Position numbers and translations under genes: made by a program
Shown: one piece after another, positions 26,868-33,872 of the stretch
How the letters are laid out: every line of letters begins with the position of its first letter
How positions within the stretch are numbered: the stretch's first letter is position 1
The notes under the pieces: model-generated
The model's input: the letters and a program-made list of their open reading frames with translations, nothing else
What the model was told of the DNA's origin: nothing
Databases searched by the model: none
Source of the DNA: Aeromonas media
GTDB lineage: Bacteria > Pseudomonadota > Gammaproteobacteria > Enterobacterales > Aeromonadaceae
Assembly (NCBI RefSeq): GCF_000819985.1
Contig: NZ_CDBZ01000193.1
Location: 1-35,367, forward strand
Reading direction: 5' to 3'
Length of the DNA: 35,367 nucleotides

Positions 26868-26975
26868 AGCAGCGGCTCGGCCGAGTACAACGGCCTGCTG
26901 TTCGGTATCACCGGCCCAGTCTCTCCATCCTGGAGGAACTGGCCGGGGAGGTGAGCGCCTACATCTGAGCCATGC
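26868..26975 (+). pseudogene. Decayed duplicate of the lysE-type 3' end
   Basis: This stretch repeats the end of the preceding gene (26718-26840). Shared blocks include CTGCTGTTCGG, TCTCCATCCTGG, ACTGGCCGG/GCTGGCCGG and AGCGCCTACATCTGAGC, including the stop codon and the bases after it. The copy lacks about 18 bp, has a 5-bp insertion that shifts the frame, and carries scattered substitutions. It is what remains of a tandem paralogue or of a partial duplication; no start or upstream part survives. Confidence 0.75.
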
Positions 26976-27067
26976 GGGCCAAGCCCGCCGTCAAGCGGGG
27001 TGGTATCGGACTCATTGTGGGATTAGGATGCACGCCTTCACCACAATAACGTTACGGATGTATCGGC

Positions 27068-28177
27068 ATGACTCGACAATGGTCGCTTCCCATAGTGGCA
27101 CTCGCGGGGGGAGCCTTGCTCTGGCTCGGCACCACCTTCGGCATGAAGTGGGCCCTGATGGCCCTCATCGGCTTCGGTTTCGGCTTCACCCTCTCCTTCA
27201 GCCGCTTCGGCATTGTATTCGGCTGGCGCGAGATGCTGACCAGGCGCAACAGCTACTACGTGCGGGTGCACCTGCTCACCATCGCCATCGAGATCCTGCT
27301 GTTCACCACCTTCCTCTCCTTCACTCACGCCCTCTTTGGCGATGCCATGGTGGGCAACGTCATGGCCATTGGCGTCCCCTTCATCGTCGGTGCCTTCCTG
27401 TTCGGCATCGGCATGCAACTGGCGGGGGTCTGCGCCACCGGCACCCTCTACTGCTGTGGCGAGGGGCAACCCCGTTTCTGGCTGGTGCTGGTCTGCTACG
27501 GCATAGGCACCCTCATCAGCAACCAGTTTCGTCCCGAGCTGGAGGCCAGCTTCTCCAGCCAGGTGGTGCTGGCCCGGGATCTGACCGGCAATCTCTGGAG
27601 CGGCATGCTGCTCAACCTGGCACTGGTCACCCTGCTCTTCCTGCTGTTTCGCAAGAGCGAACTCAATCGCACCGGTGAGGTGAAGCCCATCTTCGGCGGC
27701 GGCAACCTGTTCTGGCGCGACGGCCGCTTCACGGTGCTGACCGGCGGCATCCTTATCGCCCTGCTCAACTCCGCCGTGGTGGCCCTGCACGGTTCGGCCT
27801 GGACCATCACGGGCGCCGTCTATGACATGGCGCTGCGCGGCGCCTCCCTGTTCGGCCTGTTCGAGGGTAACCCCAAGCTGGCCCAGCCGCTCTTCATCAA
27901 CCCCATGGTCGGCATGTTCTGGCTGGGGATCCTGGGGGCGGCGCTGGCCCGTTGCCTGAGCGGCGGCGGCAATCACACCCCGATCCGCATAGGCAACAGC
28001 CTGGCGGCCATCATAGGTGGTCTGTTGATGGGGATGGGGGCCATGTACAGCGCCTGCAACCTGGGCGGCTTCTTCGACGGCACGGCGTCGGGCAGCCTGC
28101 ACGGCTGGGTCTGGATGCTGATGGCCCTGGCGGGCAGCATCATAGGCATACGTCTGCGGCCGCTGTTCAAACTCTGA
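27068..28177 (+). CDS. YeeE/YedE family sulfur-compound transporter
   Basis: A 369-residue inner-membrane protein with about nine to ten hydrophobic helices. The family's conserved cysteines are present in GMQLAGVCATGTLYCCGEG (about 117-135) and GAMYSACNLGGFFDG (about 320). Family members such as TsuA import thiosulfate by passing it along cysteines; others are tied to selenium or sulfur transfer. No TusA-like or rhodanese gene is next to it. ATG 27068 has GGAT about nine bases upstream. The gene ends before a perfect 11-bp hairpin (28185-28213). Confidence 0.9.
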   Translation: MTRQWSLPIVALAGGALLWLGTTFGMKWALMALIGFGFGFTLSFSRFGIVFGWREMLTRRNSYYVRVHLLTIAIEILLFTTFLSFTHALFGDAMVGNVMAIGVPFIVGAFLFGIGMQLAGVCATGTLYCCGEGQPRFWLVLVCYGIGTLISNQFRPELEASFSSQVVLARDLTGNLWSGMLLNLALVTLLFLLFRKSELNRTGEVKPIFGGGNLFWRDGRFTVLTGGILIALLNSAVVALHGSAWTITGAVYDMALRGASLFGLFEGNPKLAQPLFINPMVGMFWLGILGAALARCLSGGGNHTPIRIGNSLAAIIGGLLMGMGAMYSACNLGGFFDGTASGSLHGWVWMLMALAGSIIGIRLRPLFKL

Positions 28178-28184
28178 TGCAGTA

Positions 28185-28213
28185 ACGGGATGGCGCGGTA
28201 GACGCCATCCCGT
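28185..28213. terminator. Strong hairpin after the YeeE/YedE gene
   Basis: ACGGGATGGCG (28185-28195) and CGCCATCCCGT (28203-28213) pair perfectly with a seven-base loop, between convergent genes. The following CAATCT is not a real T-tract, so it is probably a weak terminator or 3'-end stabiliser. Confidence 0.55.
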
Positions 28214-28273
28214 CAATCTCCCTCCCCTTTATCCCGCCAATTGCACCGCCAGACGCTGGACACGCCGCCCTGC

Positions 28274-28933
28274 TCACTCCCCCCGTTGCTTCACCTTGCG
28301 CAGGTAGAGATACCCCTCTCCCGGGCTGCCCCAGCGCTGGCGGGCGCCGTTGTCATAGGCCCTGTCCAGCAGCCTGACGCTGTTGGGGCCTATCCAGAGG
28401 TATTGCACCAGGGTAGTGGCGCCGCCAAAGTCGGTGGCACAGCTGCCGACCTTGCTGTGGCCCGCGTACTCCCCGCTGACCTGGCGGGTCAGCCAGATCT
28501 CGCAGCCCTGGCGCAGGGAGAGCTGTTGCGGGGTGAGGGAGTCGAGCAGCTCGGGCTGACGCCAGGCGCCGGCGAAGTCGGTGGCCCTCGGCATGGTCAG
28601 CTCGGCCATCAGGATGCGGCCATCGGGCAGCGGGGAGAAACGGTAGATGCGCTGACGGAACGGGCGCACCGCCCGCTCGCTCAGGAACTGCTCGGCATAG
28701 ACCCAGCGAAAGGGACCTTCCCCGGGCCAGATCTCCACCAGCCGCAGCTCGGCGCTGGTGAAACGCGGGTCGTAACCGGCCTGCTCCTGGCTGGAGAACT
28801 CGCCGGTGAACCAGGAGAGCAGCGGCTCCATCTTCCCCTGCACCGGTGACGGACTGGCCACGAAGGGAACGGGGTTGGCCCACACCAGGCAGGCGTAAAA
28901 CAACCCTAGCAGGGCCACCATCAGCTTTGTCAT
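28274..28933 (-). CDS. CpeT/CpcT-like secreted protein (DUF1001)
   Basis: A 219-residue protein with an N-terminal signal peptide (LMVALLGLFYACLVWA, cleavage about residue 19-20). The rest resembles CpeT/CpcT, lipocalin-like barrels that attach bilins to phycobiliproteins in cyanobacteria. Visible family features are LLSWFTGEFSSQEQA near the start, FRWVYAEQFL, FRQRIYRFSPL and CATDFGGATTLVQYLWIG. Nothing else here points to phycobilins, so the heterotroph version probably has another ligand. ATG 28933 has AAGGA at six to seven bases; the frame is open to 28996. A TATAAT lies 32 bp upstream. It converges on the YeeE/YedE gene. Confidence 0.8.
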   Translation of the reverse strand: MTKLMVALLGLFYACLVWANPVPFVASPSPVQGKMEPLLSWFTGEFSSQEQAGYDPRFTSAELRLVEIWPGEGPFRWVYAEQFLSERAVRPFRQRIYRFSPLPDGRILMAELTMPRATDFAGAWRQPELLDSLTPQQLSLRQGCEIWLTRQVSGEYAGHSKVGSCATDFGGATTLVQYLWIGPNSVRLLDRAYDNGARQRWGSPGEGYLYLRKVKQRGE

Positions 28934-28964
28934 CGAATCCTTCCGAGTCGCTTGCATGGCGGCG

Positions 28965-28970
28965 ATTATA
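28965..28970 (-). promoter_or_regulatory. TATAAT -10 element before the CpeT-like gene
   Basis: A perfect TATAAT on the minus strand, 32 bp upstream of the start codon. No strong -35 at standard spacing. The remaining 28971-29254 stretch (between divergent genes) shows no gene, repeat or hairpin I can support. Confidence 0.4.
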
Positions 28971-29254
28971 TGAGCGAACGGCAACAATAACCTCAACCTT
29001 GATCAACTCCTTGCCAATACGCTGAAAAATCACTGTGTTAGCGAAGAAGTGCGACGCAGGACCGCGATCATGGCCACGGCAAGGCCAGAGCCCGAAACGT
29101 CCCCCCCTCCCCTGTCACCTTACGCCGTTTGTCCCCGCTGAGAACGCTCCGCTGTGCCAGACTTGACGGTGGCTGACTGGCGCATCGGGTCTCCTTGATC
29201 TTGCCCTGGGCCGCTTCCATGCTCATGTTTCAACGTGCATCCAGAGAACCTCCT

Positions 29255-29911
29255 ATGAACTCACCCCGTTTTTCCCCCATAGATCCCATCTCCCGCTACT
29301 CGGAGATCCTGTTCGGCCTGCTGATGGTGCTCACCTTCACCGGTTGCTTCAATGCGTTCGAGGCGGGACGCGCCGAGGTCAGGGATCTGCTGATCGCCGG
29401 CATCGGCTGCAACATCGCCTGGGGCATTATCGATGCCATCGTCTACCTCATCACCACCCTGACCGAGCGGGGCCGAGCCCTGCGGTTGTTGCAGCAGTTG
29501 CGCCTGCTGACACCCGGTGATGAGAGGGGCATAACGGCGCTGCGAGACGCCCTGCCCGGCCCGCTGGCGGCGATCTGCCGCGACCCTGAGCTCAGGGACT
29601 GGCAGGTGCGTCTGCAGCAACACCCCGAACTGGGCCAGGGGGGCATCTGGCGCTGGAATGACCTGCTCAACAGCCTGGGGGTCTTCTTCATGGTGTTCCT
29701 CTCCACCTTCCCCGTGCTGCTGCCCTTCTTCTTCATGCAGGACCCCGTTCCGGCCCTGCGCCTCTCACACACCATCGCCCTGCTGATGCTGATGGGAATT
29801 GGCTATGGGCTGGCCCGCTATGCCGGTTCACCACGCCCTTGGCTTATCGGCGTGATCTTCGCAGTCGCGGGCGTCGCCATCGTACTGCTCACCATCGCCC
29901 TGGGCGGTTGA
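29255..29911 (+). CDS. VIT1/CCC1-like membrane protein
   Basis: A 218-residue integral membrane protein. The N-terminal block RYSEILFGLLMVLTFTG and the pair of helices after it (LLIAGIGCNIAWGIIDAIVYLI) resemble the VIT1/CCC1 iron/manganese transporter fold. The C-terminus has three helices (SLGVFFMVFLSTFPVLLPFFF, TIALLMLMGIGYGLA, LIGVIFAVAGVAIVLLTIALG). The central soluble stretch (about 75-130) is longer and less conserved. Metal transport is possible but not demonstrable from sequence. ATG 29255; the frame is open upstream to 29195. The following SRPBCC gene is 105 bp downstream on the same strand. Confidence 0.75.
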   Translation: MNSPRFSPIDPISRYSEILFGLLMVLTFTGCFNAFEAGRAEVRDLLIAGIGCNIAWGIIDAIVYLITTLTERGRALRLLQQLRLLTPGDERGITALRDALPGPLAAICRDPELRDWQVRLQQHPELGQGGIWRWNDLLNSLGVFFMVFLSTFPVLLPFFFMQDPVPALRLSHTIALLMLMGIGYGLARYAGSPRPWLIGVIFAVAGVAIVLLTIALGG

Positions 29912-30016
29912 GGAGAAGCGCGGCGGGAGGCTTGCCCCTTGTTCCCCATCCGGCCAGCGGCCAACTTCGGCATGGGCAACTATTCTTGCTGCGGACCAAC
30001 CGAGGAGGAGCCCCTC

Positions 30017-30466
30017 ATGACGACAGGAATTGTGACCCTGCACCGCGTACTCAAGGCCCCGCCGATGCGGGTGTACAGAGCCTTTATCGAGGCGGACGCC
30101 CTGGCCAAGTGGCTGCCGCCCCATGGCTTCACCTGCCGGGTAGAGCAGCTGGAGGCCCGCGTCGGCGGCACCTTCAGGATGGCGTTCTTCAATTTCGGCA
30201 ACGGCCACAGCCATGCCTTCGGCGGCGAGTATCTCGATCTGGAACCGGGCAAGCGCATCCGCTATACGGATCGCTTCGACGACCCCAATCTGCCGGGGGA
30301 GATGCACGTCACCATCACCCTCACCCAGGTGCTGTGCGGCACCGATCTCGCCATCGAACAGGCAGGGATCCCGGCAGCCATCCCGGTCGAGATGTGCTAC
30401 CTCGGCTGGCAGGAGTCCCTGACCCAGCTCGCCGCCCTGGTCGAACCCGAGATCCCGAACGAATAA
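30017..30466 (+). CDS. SRPBCC (AHSA1-like) domain protein
   Basis: A 149-residue START/Bet v1-like protein of the AHSA1 group. It opens with TLHRVLKAPPMRVYRAFIEADALAKWLPPHGFTC, the classic first strand and helices, and continues with GGTFRMAFFNF and a C-terminal helix YLGWQESLTQLAALVEPE. Members bind hydrophobic ligands or act as Hsp90 co-chaperone-like domains; the role here is unknown. ATG 30017 has GGAG about eight bases upstream; an in-frame extension to 29939 is unlikely. Followed by a bidirectional terminator. Confidence 0.88.
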   Translation: MTTGIVTLHRVLKAPPMRVYRAFIEADALAKWLPPHGFTCRVEQLEARVGGTFRMAFFNFGNGHSHAFGGEYLDLEPGKRIRYTDRFDDPNLPGEMHVTITLTQVLCGTDLAIEQAGIPAAIPVEMCYLGWQESLTQLAALVEPEIPNE

Positions 30467-30504
30467 CCCGGCACCATCCCGGGGATGTCGGGCCCGCAAA
30501 AAGC

Positions 30505-30533
30505 AAAGAGCCTGCCGGATGGCAGGCTCTTTT
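30505..30533. terminator. Bidirectional terminator between SRPBCC and DUF1993 genes
   Basis: AAAGAGCCTGCC (30505-30516) and GGCAGGCTCTTT (30521-30532) pair perfectly around GGAT, with T-rich ends in both directions. Serves convergent genes. Confidence 0.9.
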
Positions 30534-30552
30534 CATGTGCAATGCCCAGCAC

Positions 30553-31053
30553 TCATTGCAGGTTCAGGCCGCCCAGGTAATCCCGCTTGCCCAGATCCAC
30601 CCCGGCCTGGCGCAGCAGGGCATAGGTCATGGTCAGGTGGAAGTAGAAGTTCGGGATGCCGTACTCGTGCACGCAGCTGTGACCGTCCATCCCCTTGCCA
30701 CCGGCCCAGTAGGGGTAGTAGTGGCCGCTCGCATACTGGCTGAAATCAGCCTCCAGCTTGCTCTGCAGATAGACGATGGTCTTGGCCACGTGGGCGCGCA
30801 GATCCGCCATGGTTTTGGGATCATCCCCCAGCACCGGCGGCTCGCTCAGGCTGGCGGTAGCGACCACGGCGCGAGCGCTGTCACAGCAGATCAGCACCTG
30901 CTTGGCCAGCGGCAGCATGTCGACGATGAGGCGCTCATTGAAGAAGTTCTCCACATTGAATTTCTTCGCCTCGGCGTGGGCCTCGGCCTTGGCCAGACAC
31001 TGGTCCAGGTTGGTCAGCATCTTGATGAACTGGGCGGCGATATCACGATTCAT
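30553..31053 (-). CDS. DUF1993 family protein
   Basis: A 166-residue soluble protein of the DUF1993 family, which is related to DinB-like four-helix folds. Recognisable parts are IAAQFIKMLTNLDQCLAKAEAHAE, FFNERLIVDMLPLAKQVLICCDSA and the C-terminal FYFHLTMTYALLRQAGVDLGKRDYLGGL. Function is not established. ATG 31053 is the only start consistent with the family length, although the frame is open far upstream. A GAG lies about eight bases before it. Convergent with the SRPBCC gene across a strong terminator. Confidence 0.85.
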   Translation of the reverse strand: MNRDIAAQFIKMLTNLDQCLAKAEAHAEAKKFNVENFFNERLIVDMLPLAKQVLICCDSARAVVATASLSEPPVLGDDPKTMADLRAHVAKTIVYLQSKLEADFSQYASGHYYPYWAGGKGMDGHSCVHEYGIPNFYFHLTMTYALLRQAGVDLGKRDYLGGLNLQ

Positions 31054-31141
31054 AATGCACTCTCGGTTGGTTGAAGGCGGTAAAACGAGCGGCTCCACTA
31101 TAGCGCATCCCCCTTGCAGTTCGAGCCCGGAGAGATGAAAA

Positions 31142-31160
31142 GCGGGGGCACCCTCCCCGC
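31142..31160 (-). repeat. GC hairpin with T-tail upstream of DUF1993 gene
   Basis: GCGGGG (31142-31147) and CCCCGC (31155-31160); on the minus strand it is followed by TTTT. It lies about 90 bp before the DUF1993 start, so it may act as a leader attenuator; no minus gene ends here. The rest of 31054-31344 has no gene. Confidence 0.35.
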
Positions 31161-31301
31161 CCTGCGACAGGCAGTGGCGGCCTCGGCGAGGCACCCGTTG
31201 CCAGCGCACCCGGGCTGCCCGCCACCCCGAGTCCCTCTTTCCCCTTTTTTTGATCTGTGACAGGCATCTCGTTTTTCGATGGGCGTAGTCTGGAGCCCGT
31301 T

Positions 31302-31321
31302 GCCCCGGCACGGGCCGGGGC
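31302..31321 (+). repeat. Eight-pair GC hairpin before small ORF
   Basis: GCCCCGGC (31302-31309) and GCCGGGGC (31314-31321) pair perfectly around ACGG, ending 11 bases before the AAGGAG ribosome site of the small gene at 31345. Possible leader structure affecting translation. Confidence 0.45.
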
Positions 31322-31344
31322 GCCAATCCCACAAGGAGAATGCC

Positions 31345-31542
31345 ATGAAGATCTACGATCGAAACCGCAATGTGCTGACCCTGGGCCAGCGGGTGATGAT
31401 TGCCGCCACCGGTGCGGTCGACACCCTGAAGGAGGCGCACACCGACAACCTGACCCCCTATGAGGCGGAGCATGAGAAGTGCGTGTTGCTGGCGAACAGC
31501 CAGAAGCGTTACGCTCCCATCGAGTTGATTAGACTAGGCTGA
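31345..31542 (+). CDS. Small hypothetical protein (65 residues)
   Basis: A 65-residue soluble protein that I do not recognise. It starts MKIYDRNRNVLTLGQRVMIA and ends QKRYAPIELIRLG. The composition is mixed and charged with one cysteine and no membrane segment. The opening resembles a small beta-barrel (a 'defined by Gly-Gln-Arg-Val' turn, as in KOW or SH3-like folds), but this is only an impression. The ribosome site AAGGAG seven bases before the ATG is among the best in the window, and codon use is like the neighbours, so I regard it as a real gene. It is monocistronic, with a weak hairpin (31576-31607) after it. Confidence 0.7.
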   Translation: MKIYDRNRNVLTLGQRVMIAATGAVDTLKEAHTDNLTPYEAEHEKCVLLANSQKRYAPIELIRLG

Positions 31543-31575
31543 TCCCGCTTTCCGTCACCCTACTCTTTACAATTC

Positions 31576-31607
31576 ACCCGGCCGCCGCGCCCTGTCGGTG
31601 GCCGGGT
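31576..31607 (+). terminator. Weak terminator after small gene
   Basis: ACCCGGCC (31576-31583) pairs with GGCCGGGT (31600-31607) around a 16-base loop, followed by TTCTG. Weak T-tract. Confidence 0.4.
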
Positions 31608-31744
31608 TTCTGACTCCCATCTGTTTCTTTGAGATGTGCTCGCGCCATCTCCCCGTTATCTGGTCTCCATGGCCTATCCAACAGAGTGGATGCCCCAGCT
31701 TTCCCGCTCCCCAGGATGTCGCCCGCCACCGGGCGGCACGAGTC

Positions 31745-31793
31745 ACTTGCATAATGGAAGTAAGGACCGTATGGTTACTTCCATTATGCAAGT
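31745..31793. promoter_or_regulatory. Twin palindromic operators before hxlR-fabF
   Basis: The arms ACTTGCATAATGGAAGTAA (31745-31763) and its exact reverse complement (31775-31793) form a perfect 19-bp inverted repeat with an 11-bp spacer. Each arm also holds a 17-bp near-palindrome, ACTT-S-CAT-W-ATG-S-AAGT (31745-31761 and 31777-31793), with centres 32 bp apart, about three helical turns. HxlR dimers bind palindromes of this kind, so two dimers probably sit side by side upstream of the regulator's own gene (ATG at 31810). Confidence 0.65.
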
Positions 31794-31809
31794 AACCTGA
31801 TGACACAAC

Positions 31810-32337
31810 ATGCGCAAGAAGAGTCTGAGTGAACAGCAGTGCCCCATCGCCCGCAGCCTGGATCACGTCGGCGAATGGTGGAGTCTGCTGATTATCCGCG
31901 ATGCCATGCATGGCCTGTCGCGCTTCGATGAATTTCAAAAGAGCCTTGGCATCTCCCCCAACATACTGACCCGACGCCTGACCGCCCTGGTCGAGGGGGG
32001 CCTGATGGAGAAGCGGCTCTACTCCGAGCGCCCCCCTCGCTATCAATATGCACTCACCCCCCGCGGCCAGGATCTCAGCGCCGTGCTGATCGCGCTGCTC
32101 ACCTGGGGCAACAACCACCTGGCGCCCGAGGGGGCCAGCATCCAGCTGAGAGATGCCCAGACGGGCGAACTGGTCGAGCCCATGCTGGTGGACAGGCACA
32201 CCGGTCAGGAAATTTCACCCTCGCGCCACAGATTGGTGCCGGGACCGGCCGCCGGCGACGGCATGAAGCAGCGTCTGTGCCATGCCAATGGCGTGATGAG
32301 CGGCGATAACCCTTCGAAACAGGAATCAGAGTCATGA
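31810..32337 (+). CDS. HxlR-family transcriptional regulator
   Basis: A 175-residue winged-helix regulator. The HxlR domain (about 10-100) contains CPIARSLDHVGEWWSLLIIRDAMHG, RFDEFQKSLGISPNILTRRLTALVEGGL and YQYALTPRGQDL. Cys11 is at the N-terminal position used for redox or electrophile sensing in family members such as YodB and HypR. The C-terminal 60 residues go beyond the usual domain length and have no clear motif. The stop overlaps the start of the ketosynthase gene (ATGA at 32334-32337), so the two are translationally coupled. Twin operators lie just upstream. ATG 31810 has a weak ribosome site. Confidence 0.92.
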   Translation: MRKKSLSEQQCPIARSLDHVGEWWSLLIIRDAMHGLSRFDEFQKSLGISPNILTRRLTALVEGGLMEKRLYSERPPRYQYALTPRGQDLSAVLIALLTWGNNHLAPEGASIQLRDAQTGELVEPMLVDRHTGQEISPSRHRLVPGPAAGDGMKQRLCHANGVMSGDNPSKQESES

Positions 32338-33611
32338 ACGCACATCGTATCGTGGTAACGGGAATGGGAGCGGTGACCCCGCTTGGATATGGGGTGGAAA
32401 CCGTGTGGCAGCGACTGCTGGCGGGCCAGTCCGGCTTGCGCCGCCTGCCGGAGGTCTTCACCGAAGGGCTGGCCGCCAAGGTGGGCGCCATGGTGCCGAC
32501 CCTGGCCGAGGATCCCCTGGCCGGGTTTGACCCCGATGCCGTGGTGTCGACCAAGGAGCAGAAGAAGATGGATCGCTTCATCCTGTTTGCCGTTGCCGCG
32601 GCCAAGGAGGCCCTGTTGCAAGCCAACTGGGCCCCCGAGACGGCGGAGCAGCAGGAGCGCACCGCCACCATCATCGCCTCCGGCATCGGCGGCTTCCCCG
32701 CCATCGTCGATGCGGTGCGCACCACGGATGAGCGGGGCCCGCGCCGCTTGTCCCCGTTCACCATCCCCTCCTTCCTGGTCAACATGGCGGCGGGCCATGT
32801 CTCCATCAACTTCGGCTTCAAAGGCCCGCTCGGAGCACCGGTCACGGCCTGCGCCGCCGGAGTGCAGGCCATTGGCGACGCCGCCCGCCTCATTCGCTGC
32901 GGTGAGGCCGACATTGCCATCTGTGGCGGGGCAGAGGCCACCATAGACCGCGTCAGTCTGGGAGGGTTTGCCGCGGCTCGCGCGCTGTCGTCCGCCTATG
33001 CTGATGACCCCGAAGCGGCCTCCCGCCCCTTCGATGTCGACCGCGACGGCTTCGTGATGGGCGAAGGGGCCGGGATCCTGGTGATTGAGTCCCTGGAACA
33101 CGCCCTGGCCCGGGGCGCCACCCCCATAGTGGAGCTGGTGGGGTATGGCACCAGCGCCGACGCCTATCACCTTACCGCCGGCCCGGAAGATGGAGACGGC
33201 GCTCGCCGCGCCATGATGGCGGCTCTGGCTCAGGCCGGCATTCAGGCTGCGGATGTCCAGCACCTCAATGCCCATGCCACCTCGACCCCGGTGGGTGACA
33301 AGGGGGAGCTCGTCGCCATCAAGCGCGTATTTGGTGACAACAACCAGATAGCGGTGACCTCCACCAAGTCCGCCACCGGCCATCTGCTGGGGGCCGCCGG
33401 GGGGATAGAGGCCATCTTCACCGCCCTGGCCATTCGCGATCAGAGAGTGCCTGCCACCCGCAACCTGCAGCAAGCCGACCCCCTCGCCGACGGCGTGGAC
33501 ATAGTGCGGGGCGCGGCCCGTGACATGGGGATCGAGCACGCCATCTCCAATGGCTTTGGTTTTGGCGGCGTGAATGCCAGCGTGCTGTTCAAGCGCTGGC
33601 GGGGGGCCTGA
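32334..33611 (+). CDS. FabF-type beta-ketoacyl-ACP synthase
   Basis: A 425-residue condensing enzyme of the KAS II (FabF) type. The triad is complete: nucleophile Cys173 in VTACAAGVQAIGDA, His314 in LNAHATSTPVGD and His350 in TKSATGHLLGAAGG, with Lys345 also present. It would extend acyl-ACP chains with malonyl-ACP. It is not in a fab cluster: no fabG, fabD, acpP or thioesterase is nearby. It is probably a second, regulated FabF, co-expressed with the overlapping HxlR regulator. A role in altering membrane lipids or a specialised acyl product is inference. The acyl carrier partner must be encoded elsewhere. Confidence 0.93.
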   Translation: MNAHRIVVTGMGAVTPLGYGVETVWQRLLAGQSGLRRLPEVFTEGLAAKVGAMVPTLAEDPLAGFDPDAVVSTKEQKKMDRFILFAVAAAKEALLQANWAPETAEQQERTATIIASGIGGFPAIVDAVRTTDERGPRRLSPFTIPSFLVNMAAGHVSINFGFKGPLGAPVTACAAGVQAIGDAARLIRCGEADIAICGGAEATIDRVSLGGFAAARALSSAYADDPEAASRPFDVDRDGFVMGEGAGILVIESLEHALARGATPIVELVGYGTSADAYHLTAGPEDGDGARRAMMAALAQAGIQAADVQHLNAHATSTPVGDKGELVAIKRVFGDNNQIAVTSTKSATGHLLGAAGGIEAIFTALAIRDQRVPATRNLQQADPLADGVDIVRGAARDMGIEHAISNGFGFGGVNASVLFKRWRGA

Positions 33612-33679
33612 TCTCGCCGGCGACTGGGCTGCTTGCCGTTGACTGACCTGTCGGCGAACGCCTCGCCGACACTCTTCAT

Positions 33680-33805
33680 CTTGGGACACCCACCTTTTTG
33701 AGCTCGACCGCCAACCACTGCGACACGCACAACAAGATGGGTGTCCCAGATTTCCTGCTCAAAAAGATGGGAGACCCGAACTTCCGCCTCCCAGATCTCC
33801 TGCCA
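33680..33805. repeat. Degenerate repeat cluster (possible transposon end or MITE remnant)
   Basis: The segment 33680-33703 and the reverse complement of 33757-33780 match at about 19 of 24 positions (shared CTTTTTGAGC and GGG-C-CCC blocks), forming long imperfect inverted repeats 53 bp apart. Direct repeats also occur: AAGATGGG-G-CCC starts at 33734 and 33764, and CCCAGAT-TCCTGC at 33745 and 33790. There is no open frame or transposase. The pattern fits stacked remnants of an element end; the family is not identified. The rest of 33612-33872 holds only the terminator below. Confidence 0.5.
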
Positions 33806-33840
33806 TAAAAAGACCCAAACTGAAGGGCTCAGTCTGGGTC
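33806..33840 (-). terminator. Terminator of the DUF4397 lipoprotein gene
   Basis: On the minus strand GACCCAGACTGA pairs with TCAGTTTGGGTC (one mismatch), followed by TTTTT (33811-33807). It lies 33 bp after the lipoprotein stop. Confidence 0.85.
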
Positions 33841-33872
33841 AGGTTGCAAGTCAGTTGACTAGCAGAGGGTCA

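Noticed and set aside
27038-28216. 392-codon open frame antisense to the YeeE/YedE gene
   Set aside because: Same low-complexity antisense pattern; the sense frame has clear family motifs and membrane helices.
28274-28933. Evidence for phycobilin metabolism
   Set aside because: Only a single CpeT-like gene; no phycobiliprotein, haem oxygenase or bilin reductase in the window, and the rest of the gene content is that of a heterotrophic gammaproteobacterium.
33680-33805. Complete insertion sequence
   Set aside because: No transposase frame fits in the interval and the inverted repeats are imperfect; at most a remnant or non-autonomous element.
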